Origin: Lumbricus rubellus
Lineage: Eukaryota > Annelida > Clitellata > Crassiclitellata > Lumbricidae
Direction: 5' to 3'
Assembly: GCA_945859605.1 (NCBI GenBank)
Contig: OX243817.1
Location: 15,192,852-15,256,851, forward strand
Length of the DNA stretch: 64,000 bases
A model generated the notes under the pieces. The model saw only the letters and a program-made list of their open reading frames with translations, did no database searches and was not told the origin of the DNA. The position numbers and the translations under genes are program-made. This document shows, one piece after another, positions 1 to 11,530 of the stretch. The stretch's first letter is position 1. Each line of letters opens with the position of its first letter.

Positions 1-349
1 CTCGATTAGGTCTATCAATGTTGATATTATATATCCGTATAAAGTTGACCTTCGTCATCAACCGTCTCCGGAGAGTTACAACGTGAAGTTAGTCTACTAC
101 ACTCTTCCAGTATCTTTTCCACGGTTAATTGCATGCGTGATAGAGATATATAGGCAGAGCAGTCACGGGTCCCTAAACCATCTCGATGTGTCAAGAAAAT
201 TGTTTCTATAAACAAATTGAAAATATAGTAAACGTGCAGAAATATATTTATATTTATTTTTATATTTATTTTTGTATTTATTCTGTGTAACCGGTCTAAC
301 GGTGCGTGTTGCTCCGGAGACACGATTGCAGAGAATATATAATATGACT
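1..349. other. Left-edge interval, no supported gene
   Basis: A minus-strand reading frame at 27-323 stays open for 98 codons. Its N-terminal half is low-complexity (Ile/Asn/Lys from AT-rich DNA). The rest has ordinary composition but resembles no family I know. It could be an exon of a gene lying to the left, or chance. Confidence 0.15.
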
Positions 350-708
350 ATGAATATTAGGGTGGAGTGAAAAACCTGTTTTTTCGAATTTTTCTCGAAT
401 TTCGAATTCTAATAGTGATCAAAAGTTGCCTATGGTATCACAGAATTGCTACAAAAAATTTGACCTTCCTATGTTGACGTCTTCTGCCCTCTACCGGACG
501 ATTTAAGGACGCCATATTGATTTTCAGTACTGTCAGGCATTTTTAGACCAGGCTTGGAATCTGAAAATTCCACTGTTAGAAGCAAATCATATAACAATTT
601 GCTAACTGGTGTTTCTAGACTAATTTGACCCTCCTGAAAACGAAAATCGTGGTTAGCAAGCTGGATTTTTAGCGGTTCCATGGAAAAACAAGATGGCGGA
701 CAAAATGG

Positions 709-1025
709 TTGCCAATTGCTTCAAATGACTAAAAGTAAAGTATTGTATGTGATAGGAACACGGTTTTAGACTCTAAATTAAGATGATATGGTTCAAGGAA
801 TGTAATGAAATTAAAGACATATATGTAGCACTGCAAAAAATCAAAATGGCGGACAAAATGGCGGCCAGAATATTAGAATGGCTATAGGTGAAGTCATGTA
901 TACAATGGAATCATGATTTCAGAGTCTAAGTCAACATTTTAGAGGTCAAGGAATACGATGGAACCAATGTCACTCATGTAGCACGGTACGAAAACCAAAA
1001 TGGCGGACAAAATGGCGGTCAGAAT
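709..1025 (+). repeat. ATGGCGGAC motif array in left arm
   Basis: Three copies of a roughly 145-bp unit start near 709, 843 and 998. Each begins with a double ATGGCGG motif spaced by ACAAA. The mirror copies lie at about 2460-2800 in the right arm on the opposite strand. The core resembles the YY1 consensus (AANATGGCGGC); binding is inferred only. Confidence 0.6.
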
Positions 1026-2125
1026 TCTAAAATGGCTACAAGAAGCGAACGCATGTATGCAATCAGAATTTGATTTCAGGGTTTTAACCAGGTCTTTGCA
1101 AGATGGCATATGGGGGCCTGTGCTGTGGAATATATCTATAATGTTCCCTTATTTAGCCAGATATGATCATTCAAGTTATCACAATTCCCTCAGCAGGTCT
1201 TAAGCCAAGGAGCGGTCTGCAAAAGAACACCGACGAAGTTATCAGGCAGCACCTTATCACAGCATATCAAGCTGATTATCCCACGGATCTGGCATCAATA
1301 CCGTGCCATGAGCTTCCCTAAAAATCTGTGTCAATGGATTCTTTCTGAAAAGTAACTTGTCCACTCAGAAACTTTTAACAGAGGCATAACATTTATTTAT
1401 TTAGAACATTTTATGTAGGGCCTCTTCAAGGTAGGCTGCTCGATATCACTCCCGACCTAACCACGGCTGAATAGGACAGTTTTTAGATTCTTAAGGAACA
1501 GATTGGAGTGACCCATATGCAATAAGTGCTGTGAAAATGGGTGGACATTTAAGGTTGTGGAACCAGCCACAGAGAATAAACTTTACGGTCGAATAGCAGA
1601 AGCTCAGCTTGGTCCATCAACCGAAGAGTGGATCGACGCTGGACACCAGAGTTGAAAAACAGAGTTCTTGCAAATAAGTGAGGCTCGTCCCTCAAAGCAC
1701 CCCTAACCAGCACACATACCATGTAGGCAATACGCTGCAGGAAACGGAGCCAATGCAAGACATCTGCATATAATATCAGATATGACCAAATTTTGAGATA
1801 TAGGCTACCCAATAAATCGTGTCGCAGTTCATACGAACAGTTTCCAAATAAATAATTATTGAATGGACATTGGACATGCAATGGTACAAGCAATAGGGAC
1901 CCCCCAAGGCAAAGACATTTGGTGACCTGGCAGATGCAATGGCTGCACATGTAAAGATACTTTCGATTGGCTACAAGAGGGCCAATAATTACTGTCTTGG
2001 ATAGGTACTGGACCTGGAAATTGCTTATAAACAAGTGGAACCATAGAGAAATGGTGACTATGACGCCAACTTGATCTTTGTATTGTGTCTTGAAATAGCG
2101 GTACTCCGTTGTCGGAAAATTGGGG

Positions 2126-2220
2126 GGGGGGAGGAGGGTCGGGGAGAGGTGGGAAGGGGTTGGGGAGGGGCGGGTAGGGGTGGGGGAGGGAGTGGGGGAG
2201 CGGTGGGGGAGGGGTGGGAT
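2126..2220 (+). repeat. G-rich low-complexity tract
   Basis: About 95 bases almost free of C, made of GGGG runs separated by A, T or GT. It sits in the centre of the fold-back element. It has many G-runs of three or more and so could in principle form G-quadruplexes. The proline-rich minus-strand frames over it are artefacts. Confidence 0.7.
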
Positions 2221-3133
2221 TGTCAGTTTGATACGCTGTGATAAGATGCTGCATGATAACTTCGTCGGTGTTCTTTTGCAGACCGCTCCTTGGCTTGTAC
2301 CAGCTGAGGAATTGTGATAACTTGAATGATCATATCTGGCTAAATAAGGGAACATTATAGATAAATTCCACAGCACAGGCCCCCATGTGCCATCTTGCAA
2401 AAGCCTGGTTAAAACCCTGAAAACAAGTTCCGATTGCATACATGCGTTCGCTTCTTGTAGCCATTTTAGAATTCTGACCGCCATTTTGTCCGCCATTTTG
2501 GTTTTCGTACCGTGCTACATGAGTGACATTGGTTCCATCGTATTCCTTGACCTCGAAAATGTTGACTTAGACCCTGAAATCATAATTCCATTGCATACAT
2601 GACTTCACCTATAGCCATTCTAATATTCTGGCCGCCATTTTGTCCGCCATTTTGATTTTTGCAGTGCTACATATATGTATTTAATTTCATTACATTCCTT
2701 GGACCATATAATCTTAATTTAGAGTCTAAAACCGTGTTCCTATCACATACAATACTTTACTTTTAGTCATTTGAAGCAATTGGCAACCATTTTGTCCGCC
2801 ATCTTGTTTTCCCATGGAACCGCTAAAAATCCAGCTTTCTAACCACGATTTTCGTTTTCAGGAGGGTCAAATTAGTCTAGAAACACCAGTTAGCAAATTG
2901 TTATATGATTTGCTTCTAACAGTGGAATTTTCAGATTCCAAGCCTGGTCTAAAAATGCCTGACAGTACTGAAAATCAATATGGCGTCCTTAAATCGTCCG
3001 GTAGAGGGCAGAAGACGTCAACATAGGAAGGTCAAATTTTTTGTAGCAATTCTGTGATACCATAGGCAACTTTTGATCACTATTAGAATTCGAAATTCGA
3101 GAAAAAGTTTTTTCACTCCACCCTAATGAATAT

Positions 3134-3435
3134 GGATTAGATTTTCCTTGTTAAGCTGGTCTTAACTACTTTGCTTCTTTTGGCCATCCATGTAGAAATT
3201 TCGAGATTACGATTATGAATAATATTTAAAGCGTTCCTTTTGGTGCCGATGTCATACGTCTGTATTACTTACAGGTCTACATGTATATGTTTTACTTGCA
3301 TGTGTTTGCCAGTATCAATATCTTTATCTATCTGGTTTCATCGTTCAACTTTGCTGAAGATAAACACCTGTATCTTTGTGCATGGTCAGCAGAGAAGCAT
3401 AATATATCGCAGGTCACTATATATACACTACACAC
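3134..3435. other. Interval without a recognised feature
   Basis: Ordinary AT-rich sequence between the right duplication of the fold-back element and the stop codon of the GPCR. It would hold the GPCR 3' untranslated region. I did not identify a convincing poly(A) signal. Confidence 0.3.
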
Positions 3436-6212
3436 TCAAATTTGATCAATAGCGTGAACTGTGTGAGTTGAAGCGGAAGCGCTGAGCATCATCATCGTCC
3501 TGCAGTCTGCTTCTTCACTGCAGCAGGTCTGCAGCTGCTTCAGATGCATCGGTAAGATGATGGACTGGAGAGGGGGACACGCATGACCATGATGCTGGAG
3601 CGGGGTGCATGCTATACGCTCCGGGGTCGATCGGAGGGCAAAGGTTGCATGGGCAACGCACGACGATGTCATCAACCCTCTTCGGAATTTCCTGCTCGTG
3701 ACCGTGTAGATGATGAAATTGACGGATGAGCTGAGCAGAGCGAGTGTGTCTGCGACGGCCGTGTAGTAGTAGTGCCAGTGACCACACGACCTCTGACTGT
3801 CGCTGATCACCGTCCACAGGATGTGGTCGATAAATGTCGGCGTCTGACTGAAGATGAAGACGAAGACGACGACGACGAGGACGAGTGTTATCTCCTGCTG
3901 ATGATAGATGCACTTACCCATCGCCATACGACGCCTCTGCTGAACCTGTACACATATGTATATGTATGTGTATATGTTTATGTATATGCATATGTATATG
4001 TATATGTATATGTATATATGTAGATGTGTGTATATGTAGCAGCAACACAGCAATCAGATCATCAGGAAACGACAGCAATCCTATACAGTATAATAGTAGC
4101 AGTAAAAATGTATGTAGTTCTTAAAATTGATATGGGCAAAAAACCGTAGGGATTACTTTTTATGGCCCACCCTGTATATAGGCCCATGGTTTTTATGCCC
4201 GATATATAGTCAGGTGTCAGATTAGGTCTAATATTAGTTTCGACAGTAGGCTATACATTTTGGGTGATGGAGATGGGTAGGCTAGAAAAATCTGACCTAA
4301 AGTGGAAGTCCCATCACGAATTTGGGTGCTAAGAATTGTTCGGTCCGAATTGTCCGGTCCGAATTGTCCGGTCCGAATTGTCCAGCTCTGAATTGTCCGG
4401 TCCGAATTGTCCGGTCCGAATTGTCCGGTCCGAATTGTTCAGTCCGAATTGTCCGGTCCGAATTGTCCGGGAACCGTTGTATGTTGAATTTAATTACTGA
4501 TTCGTAATGGTGCGCGTATACCTTTAGGATATTAGATCCATTACCAATCATTTAAAACTGCCCTCGAATACGATTAAATGCTTGTCTGTCTGTATGTATG
4601 TTTGCATGTTCGCAGAGCTGAAAGTGGTTTTGAAAAGTTGCCGGGTCTCACCACCGTCCAAAAAAATTGATGACATTTTACCGTCCGAAAAACAGGGACG
4701 TAACAAGGATTTTTCGTTTGGGGGGGGGGGGCTTAAGCCTTAAGTATGACCAGTGCTTAAAGTGTAAAAAAGTGCCAGGACGCTGTATTGTAATTGGTCG
4801 TGAGTGGCTTCGCCGAAGGCGCGAAGTTGCGAGTGCCGAAGGCACGAAGCCCGTCCCGACTAGGAGGTCTGGGGGAGCGTCGTCCCCCAGCGGGGTCTGG
4901 GGCGGAGCCCCAGCGACCAGCGCATTTTTGGCTGTGTTGACCTCAAATGGAGCCATTTTAGGCTCTTGTTTGCCAGCTATTTGTGAACGGTAAAGTCGCG
5001 AAAACTTTAAGAATAAGTTGCTTTTCAGTGTCGCAAGCTACCAGGATAACAATAACAATCAAACTGATATTGTAAAAGAGAAAGGTTTTGTCTTTACTGT
5101 AAGCTTCCCAGCGGGGTCTGGGGCGGATCCCCAGCGACCAGCGCATTTTTGGCTGTGTCGACCTCAAATGGAGCCATTTTTAGGCAGTCATGGCCGGCGT
5201 CCAAGCAGTGCTGGCCAAATAAGCCATAGGACGGCATCCTGCCTTGAAAATAAGTGCTAGGACGCCGTCCATGACCATGGCACACTTTAAGCCCTGAGTA
5301 TGACGAGTGAGGTAGTCTATTTAGCCGTAAGCATAAAACGGCTTGATTCATTTAGGGAGGGGGGCTTCAACTTCGTATGGGGGTCTTAAGCCCCCCCCCC
5401 CAAGCCTAACGCTAGTTACCTCACTGCCGAAAAAGCTGACGACCTTTTTTTGGTCATTCGCTTCGAAATACGCCTGAATAAACGCATGCACTCTCACTTC
5501 CTCGCGTGTACCCCGTATAAGCTGCCTTTTACAAGCGTATACCCTGCCTAAACTTATCCAAAATCATACCATTTTTACCTACTTTTGGCACCTGGCGACC
5601 TTGTCTGCGACCCGGCTGAGACCCGGCAACAGCAGGTCTCGAAAATCGATGCCGGGTCGCAGACCCGGACAGACCCGGCTCACTTTCAGCCCTGCATGTT
5701 CGTCTGCCTGTGTGCTTGTGTGTCTCGATGTGGCTGTATATGTCTCCTTGCCTGACATTGTAACGAAATACGAGCATCAATCACGCCATAAAATTAGACG
5801 AGCTACAGAACTCCAGAATGCTCCGTTTACACACATGATAATTATAATTATAATTATAATATGTTGCGTGCCTAGACTGGATCGGATCGTGATGTGAAGC
5901 CTGTGATCAAGTGGTCTATACTTGCGACCAAGTTTGACCAGTGAATGCATGGTTGGAGAGAGAAGCGTGCATGCAGTTTTGTTGCCTGTGTCTTGTGGGT
6001 AATTTTGTTCGCTATTGATTCGCAATAACTGCACTTCGTTCACTCATTCAATGTAATGTACTGATCATCATTATATAGCTCCTCCGTTTGTTTTTTTAAA
6101 AATTAAACAAGAGAACTGCACTTCAAGACTTTAAGATACGCTTTAGATGAAGTCCTATCAAGCGAAGCAACCGAACAGATTGCGCTGTTCTTTTGCATTG
6201 AGTGCACGCGCT

Positions 6213-6266
<54 letters not shown>

Positions 6267-7487
6267 CGACAATGGCCAACGATGCGATGGAGAAATGGAG
6301 GGAGTGAGGGATGGAGGGATGGAGGGATGGATGGAGTGAGGGATGGAGGGATGGAGGGATGGATGGAGTGAGGGATGGAGGGATGGAGGGATGGATGGAG
6401 TGAGGGATGGAGGGATGGAGGGATGGATGGAGTGAGGGATGGAGGGATGGAGGGATGGATGGAGTGAGGGATGGAGGGATGGATGGAGTGAGGGATGGAG
6501 GGATGGAGGGATGGATGGAGTGAGGGGGAAATGGAGGGATGAAGGGATGGATGGAGAAGCTATACATGTATGCATGTGAGGTGCGAAGATTATTGCACAT
6601 GATCCATCAGGATATCATTCGAAGTCTTCTAAACGTTGACGCAATCGATCATTTGTGAGAAGAGAATTAAAACTTATATACACACGATAGAACGATGAAT
6701 CATTATTAGCTCTACAGTGTACATTACATTATCATACATTACCATACTGTGTTACCTTAAGTGTCTCGATGAGTTTGACGTTGAGGAAAGCGAGCGACAG
6801 GAGAGGACCTCCGTGGACCAACAGGAAGTAGACAACGTTTGCGTAGACGATTCGATAGATCTTGTTGTCTCCGATGGGACTCAGCTCGAAAACCTCCTTC
6901 GATGCGTTCTGCCCCACACAGATCTCCTTGCTCTCGTACTCAAAGAAACGCGGAATGTTGTAGACAACGGAGAAGGCAGCCAAGCAAAGCACGTGTCGCT
7001 TTGCTTGACCCGTGGTGCCAAACAGGTGCCTACCGGAGCGGAACGGGCGACAGACGGCCAGGTATCGGTTGAGTGAGACGAGCACCGTCAGGAAAATGGT
7101 CCACGTGTATGGAATCTGATGCAACGGCCACAGGAATGGTACAATGGAAAGGTAGACACGGTGGTAGCCATAGAGTATCCCAGTGTATGGAAAGACGTTA
7201 GGCAGAAGATAGAGTGGAACAGTGGCTGCTAGGACTAGACAATCGGCCACAGCCAATGTGTGCAGAAGGAAGTTAGTGGCTGTCCGGCTGCGCTGTCTGA
7301 GCAGCACAATAAGAGCGACTGTGTTACCGACGATGCCAAACAAGCAGAGGAAACCCATCAGAACCGTATAGACGACGAAGTCAAACAGTGCACACTCATG
7401 CGATACACTAAATCTATCTAGCGTATTTTCAGATCGACTGACGTTCGAACACCGTTCAGTCATTCTGACCAGGAAGAAGGGCGTCAC
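3436..7487 (-). CDS. FMRFamide-receptor-like rhodopsin-class GPCR (two exons)
   Basis: Joining 7487..6756 to 3945..3436 (minus strand, phase 0, donor AAG|GTAACA, acceptor TACAG) gives 413 residues, a normal GPCR length. Seven-helix features appear in order: NVS glycosylation site near residue 15; TM1 with GNTV at 54-57; TM2 with LAVADCL at 78-84; NRY at 140-142 at the end of TM3 in place of DRY; TM4 followed by IPRFFEYE (178-185); TM5 around 212-238; a basic third loop (QRRR); TM6 with SQTP (277-280); TM7 with NFIIY (320-324) in place of NPxxY; then KFRR. The [12 protein letters not shown] and NFxxY combination is characteristic of FMRFamide/myosuppressin-type neuropeptide receptors. It is predicted to be a G-protein-coupled plasma-membrane receptor; the ligand is unknown. 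Met9 is an alternative start. The 2.8-kb intron is full of transposon and minisatellite DNA. Confidence 0.82.
4333..4470 (+). repeat. 14-bp minisatellite in GPCR intron
   Basis: About nine tandem copies of CCGGTCCGAATTGT with point variants. It lies in the GPCR intron and generates spurious open frames on both strands. Confidence 0.85.
4613..5694. mobile_element. hAT-like MITE, host of a nested insertion
   Basis: The termini are CAGAGCTGAAAGTG and CACTTTCAGCCCTG, with one mismatch between the inverted ends. They are flanked by the perfect 8-bp duplication CATGTTCG (4605-4612 and 5695-5702). Removing the nested element at 4693-5426 and one duplication leaves about 340 bp with no coding capacity. 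It lies inside the GPCR intron. Confidence 0.82.
4693..5426. mobile_element. hAT-like element nested in the 4613-5694 MITE
   Basis: It has termini of the form CAGGGACGTAAC and GTTACCTCACTG, with an 8-bp duplication CCGAAAAA at 4685-4692 and 5427-5434. Poly-G and poly-C tracts followed or preceded by CTTAAG lie just inside the two ends. Internally a segment of about 80 bp (around 4880-4962) is repeated at about 5107-5187. No transposase is seen. Confidence 0.82.
5703..6211. other. Intronic interval without a recognised feature
   Basis: GPCR intron sequence with only a short (ATTATA) run near 5838-5862. I see no gene, RNA or transposon end here. Confidence 0.3.
6212..6266 (+). repeat. (CAG)n trinucleotide repeat
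   Basis: About 18 uninterrupted CAG units in the GPCR intron. They read as poly-Ala, poly-Leu or poly-Cys in spurious frames. Confidence 0.95.
6285..6556 (+). repeat. GGA/GATG-rich minisatellite
   Basis: A higher-order array built from ATGGAGGG and ATGGATGGAGTGAGGG units, period about 36 bp. The [14 protein letters not shown] minus-strand frames come from it and are not genes. Confidence 0.92.
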
Positions 7488-7767
7488 GTGATCGATCCAC
7501 AGATGTATATATATATATATATGATTATGTATACATATGCCGTACCAACGTCTTCTTGTCTGTCTTCTGTTAACCCTTTTGCTACCCTTTGTTACCCTAA
7601 CTACCGACTATGACCTCGCCACTCAGATGAATGAGTGGAGTAGGTGGCGCCACATATAATCCATTTATATAATTATAGGAATACTACAGAAGACTCTTTC
7701 CTCTTCTTCCTCTTCTGCTTCTTCTTCTGCTTTATCCGTTTACGCTTCTTTACCATGCAACGCCAAC

Positions 7768-7800
<33 letters not shown>
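7768..7800 (+). repeat. (GAC)n trinucleotide repeat
   Basis: About 11 uninterrupted GAC units, about 280 bases upstream of the GPCR start codon. Confidence 0.9.
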
Positions 7801-7944
7801 TCTGAATGTTGCATCTACTGTAACCGCTTCACAATGCACAGCGCAAAGACGAGCGATTGCCTAGAGTATAATATGCTACTGGTTGGACGGATGAGGAGGA
7901 GGCCACTGAGCTACATGTATGCCTGCGACCAGCATACCTACTGC

Positions 7945-8149
7945 ATTCTGCATATAATGTTCTGCATATAATGTTCTGCATATAATGTTCTGCATATAAT
8001 GTTCTGCATATAATGTTCTGCATATAATGTTCTGCATATAATGTTCTGCATATAATGTTCTGCATATAATGTTCTGCATATAATGTTCTGCATATAATGT
8101 TCTGCATATAATGTTCTGCATATAATGTTCTGCATATAATGTTCTGCAT
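7945..8149 (+). repeat. 14-bp minisatellite TTCTGCATATAATG
   Basis: About 14.5 near-perfect tandem copies. The period is not a multiple of three and the unit has no minus-strand stop, so all three minus-strand frames stay open and give 14-residue repeat peptides. No gene is implied. Confidence 0.95.
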
Positions 8150-8249
8150 GCCACGTATACATGATTCGCAGTTGATTGGTCGACGACCGATAGACCTGCG
8201 ACCACATTCGTTCGTGACAGTAAATCACAGAAAAATTATCACACATGAT

Positions 8250-8252
8250 GGA

Positions 8253-8287
<35 letters not shown>
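8250..8287 (+). repeat. (CTG)n trinucleotide repeat
   Basis: About 12 CTG units, followed by a short (GAC)n run near 8309-8323. Confidence 0.9.
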
Positions 8288-8555
8288 ATGCGTCTGCATG
8301 AGGATAAAGACGACGACGACGACGATCATTTCTAAAACGAATCTTTCCGTACTGAAGCGGAAACAGCGCTGACAGTTGGATAGTTTGAAACGGCGCTAAA
8401 TCACCATCTGATTGTGTTACATGGTTCGCCCTTTACACATGCACGTGACAATCAGGCATTGTTCTTCAGAGTTTTTCGTCAGATGAGGTCGATTGATGAC
8501 TCATCTCAAACTAACCGTTGCTCTTCCCATGGGCGGAAACCTAGGGGGACAGAGG

Positions 8556-9200
8556 GACTGTGAAACTATGGCAATGGTAAAAATATGAAAAATGGAGTTT
8601 CGCCCCTCCCGGCCCATTCTCCCTCTGGTGGTAAAGATTCGCCAACTCCTCCACTGGGTGGACCTGACGGTCCTCTGTCTAAATGCAAAATTTGACTTCA
8701 ATAGCTGAAAAAATTTGGCTCCCCCCCAAAAAAATTTGGCCCCCCTAAACAACGCCCTGCCCCACCCGGCTCTGCGGGGCGAGGTGTGTGTTGGTTGGGA
8801 GGCAAGGTGGTCCCGGTGGCACCCTATCTAGCTGCAACGTTTCAGGTGAATAGCTGTGAAACTATGGCGATGGTGTAAAAATAAGGAAAATGGAGTTTTT
8901 GCCCCCCCCCATTTTTCCCCTGGTGGTAGAGATTCGTTTTTTGGGAGGACCTCTATCTAAATGCAAAATTTGGCATCAATAGTTGCCAAAAATATTTTTT
9001 GACCCCCCCCCCATAAATTCCCCTCATCCTGGCCCTCCATGGGGTTAGAAATTCGCCAACCCCTACACTTGCTAAGTTTGATGAACCCCTGTCTAGGTGC
9101 AAAATTTCAGGTCAATAGCTGTGAAACTGAGGGCGTGCATTCTGGACAAAGTCATATACATACATACATAGATACATACTTACATCCTTGCTTATATAGA
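8556..9200 (-). mobile_element. Helitron-like element, minus strand, 3' end not found
   Basis: Read on the minus strand, the element begins A|TCTATATAAGCAAGG at 9200, the A|TC start expected of Helitrons. It then carries repeats of about 250-300 bp built around a TGTGAAACTATGG motif, with C-rich tracts. The same units occur in the opposite orientation at about 10225-10853. I did not find a CTRR end near 8556. The family assignment rests on ends and cross-similarity only. Confidence 0.5.
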
Positions 9201-9940
9201 TTACCATATCATCTCAAACCGAACTCAATTGCTCTGAACAATCGACTTCAGCTACAAAATGTCAAAATTCGACGACTACTCCAAAACCTTCGTTGGCGCC
9301 ATAACTATGATGCAACTGAAGCTTATCCGACCCAGTGCTTTTGTCCCTTTTCTTTGATCGGCGTGCTGATGCATTTTTCGCTGAATGTTCTGTTCGTGAA
9401 TTATGATCGATGGCTGTTAAAGAATAGAGAGAGGAAGTAGGCAGCTGCAAAAACAAACCGACTGACAGAAGGACGGACGGATGGATAGACAGACGGAAGG
9501 ATGGACAGACGGATGGACGAATAGACAGACGGACGGTTGAAAAAGACGTCGACGTGTAGTCTACATCGCGATTTGTTGGATGTCGTAAAGTGAACGAACG
9601 AAATTCTATCTGTAACAATTAACGGAGGTAGCCGAAGGAAAGGGAGGAAGAAAATAATGGCTGGTGGGTGGATGGGTGTGTTAGTGGTCGATGGGTGGAT
9701 GGGTGGGTGGGTGGATAATGACACGTTTGCAGTCCGTGTGGCTGGGACGCCATAATTACGCAGTGCAGGAATCGGGTGCAGTATAATCGAACACATGTAT
9801 CATATTCCGTTGTTCTTTTGCACTGCAGGCGGCGGCAGTGTGGATAAAGATCGACTTAAGACCATCTAGCGGCTACGTCCGTTTAATACGATATGGACTG
9901 GAAACTCAACTTCCACAATTAAGTTGCTCTTCAACAGCGT

Positions 9941-10016
9941 GCATTGCAGATTGGATGGGTGGTATAGGCCTGGCCTACGTAGGCCAGGCCTATACCACCC
10001 ATCCAATCTGCAATGC
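9941..10016. repeat. Perfect 76-bp palindrome
   Basis: Arms of 38 bp (GCATTGCAGATTGG... to ...GGCCTAC) are perfect reverse complements with no spacer; the centre is CTACGTAG. It contains AGGCCTGGCCTACGTAGGCC. Flanking bases do not extend the symmetry. Confidence 0.98.
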
Positions 10017-10224
10017 ATATAAACGGACGGACTAAAGCGTCTATACTCTATAATAGGCCTACGTCGCAATTGGTTGGAGTCATATTTTCAAGAGTAGGAT
10101 TTTAATAATTCAAATACTGTTGTAAAAATATTTGGGTGTAAATATTGCTTGCACAGCATTCGTTAGTCGCAAACCGAGAGACATTTTCTATGGATTCTAA
10201 TTGTTCTGCAGCCGTTCAAAGATA

Positions 10225-10852
10225 GATCAAAGAAACACCTGAAAAGTTGCAGCTAGATAGGGCGCCACCGGGACCACCTCGCCACCAACCAACACACACC
10301 TCGCCACGCAGGGGCCGGGTGGGTCAAGGCGTTCTTTAGGGGAGGCCATTTTTGGGGGGTCAACTTTTTTGCAACTTTTCCAGCTATTGATCTTAAACTT
10401 TGCATCTAGACAGAGGAATGTCAGGTCCAGCCAGTGGAGGGGTTGGTGAATCTCTCCAACCAGGGGTCCATGGTGGGGTGCGAAAACCCAAACTGTTGAT
10501 ATTTCCATTCCATCGCCATAGTTTCACAGCTATTCACTGAAAAAGTTGCAACTCAATAGGGTGCCACCGGGACCACCTCGCCCCAACCCAACACTCACAC
10601 CTCGCCCGGCATGGGCCTGGTGGGGGCAGGGTGCTGTACGGGGGGGGGGGCAAAATTTTTGGGGCGAATTTTTTGCAGCTTTGCAGCTATTGATATGACA
10701 TTTTGCATGTAGACACAGGACCGTAAAGTCCAGCCAGTGGAGGGGGCCATGGTGGAGGCCCGAAAACCCAAACTTTTCCTATTTCCATTCCGTCGCCATA
10801 GCTTCACGGCTATTTACATAAAATTCCCGGGCATCGCCGGGTAACCCAGCTA

Positions 10853-10853
<1 letters not shown>
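10225..10853 (+). mobile_element. Helitron-like element, 3' end
   Basis: The 3' end reads CCCGGGCATCGCCGGG, a short hairpin, followed by TAACCCAGCTAG|T. A hairpin just before CTAG with T as the next base is the Helitron 3' signature. Upstream lie diverged tandem units related to those at 8556-9200. It is followed by (TA)n at 10854-10882. The 5' end was not found; no Rep/helicase is visible. Confidence 0.6.
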
Positions 10854-10882
<29 letters not shown>

Positions 10883-10886
<4 letters not shown>

Positions 10887-11530
10887 CAAAACTGTTGTAC
10901 CGGTACCAGATTAAGGTGACGTTGACTGAATAAAATTGAGAATCTGATTAATTAAGGACACGACGTGTCATATGGTTGTCAGACATTAGAACATCAGCCT
11001 AAGAGAAAAGCAAGTTTAGCATGTATAGGTCTACATGTATCTGTAGGCTGTATATTTGACAGCAACCCGCACGTGTATCTTTGTCGCCTGTGTTATGGTG
11101 TCGTATATGTTTGCAACAGTATAGGCTATAGCCTCTTAAGATTACTGTAGACAAGAAAGGTAGGATCTAGAGTTTCTAGACTATGTACGGTATGTGAGTT
11201 TTAGAACATGTAAACAAATCTGCTAAACGAATAATTTGAAATAGACTTAGACTACAATTTTTATGCATCCGACTTCGTCCTCTCATCTAAACCCAATATT
11301 GCTGGTTGACAGGTTTTTTCTCTCAAAAATACTAAGTGGTATTCAGACCATGGCTTTTGGTTTGAAAGATCTGCGGATTCCACATTATTTTGTTCTTATA
11401 GAGGCAGCACATCTAGACGTAGATAATAATTATTGTCGAGATAGGAAGACTACACGCATGTGCCCAACGAAGATCGTAATTTATGTCAGCAAAGTCAGAA
11501 GAAGCAACGACGACCTGACTACAACACAGA
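10883..11530. other. Interval without a recognised feature
   Basis: Ordinary sequence with several TAGGCC words. A plus-strand frame at 11263-11649 ends in a microsatellite and shows no family signature. Confidence 0.3.

Larger units (their letters stand above)
358..3125. mobile_element. Fold-back hAT-like element with about 0.9-kb inverted arms
   Basis: The element starts TAGGGTGGAGTG and ends with its exact reverse complement. It is flanked by the 8-bp direct repeat ATGAATAT (350-357 and 3126-3133). A TAGGG/CAGGG terminus with an 8-bp duplication is typical of the hAT superfamily. The inverted similarity is not just terminal: 358-about 1280 mirrors about 2220-3125, so both arms encode near-identical short reading frames (469-681 minus and 2814-3026 plus; 1000-1203 plus and the start of 1549-2496 minus). 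These frames are arm sequence, not host genes. The centre, 1280-2220, is single-copy here and includes a G-rich tract. No transposase is visible, so the element is non-autonomous. Confidence 0.85.

Noticed and set aside
1549..2496. 315-codon minus-strand frame, the longest in the window
   Set aside because: It runs from the right arm of the fold-back element through the G-rich centre. Its N-terminus is duplicated in the left arm and it shows no protein family pattern.
6103..6600. Ser/Ile/Pro/His-rich frames
   Set aside because: Products of the GGA/GATG minisatellite and (CAG)n repeat.
7945..8149. CRISPR-like array
   Set aside because: Direct tandem repeats with no unique spacers, in a eukaryotic genome.
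7829..8246. Three overlapping repeat-peptide frames
   Set aside because: A 14-bp minisatellite without stops in three frames; regular period and no spacer diversity.
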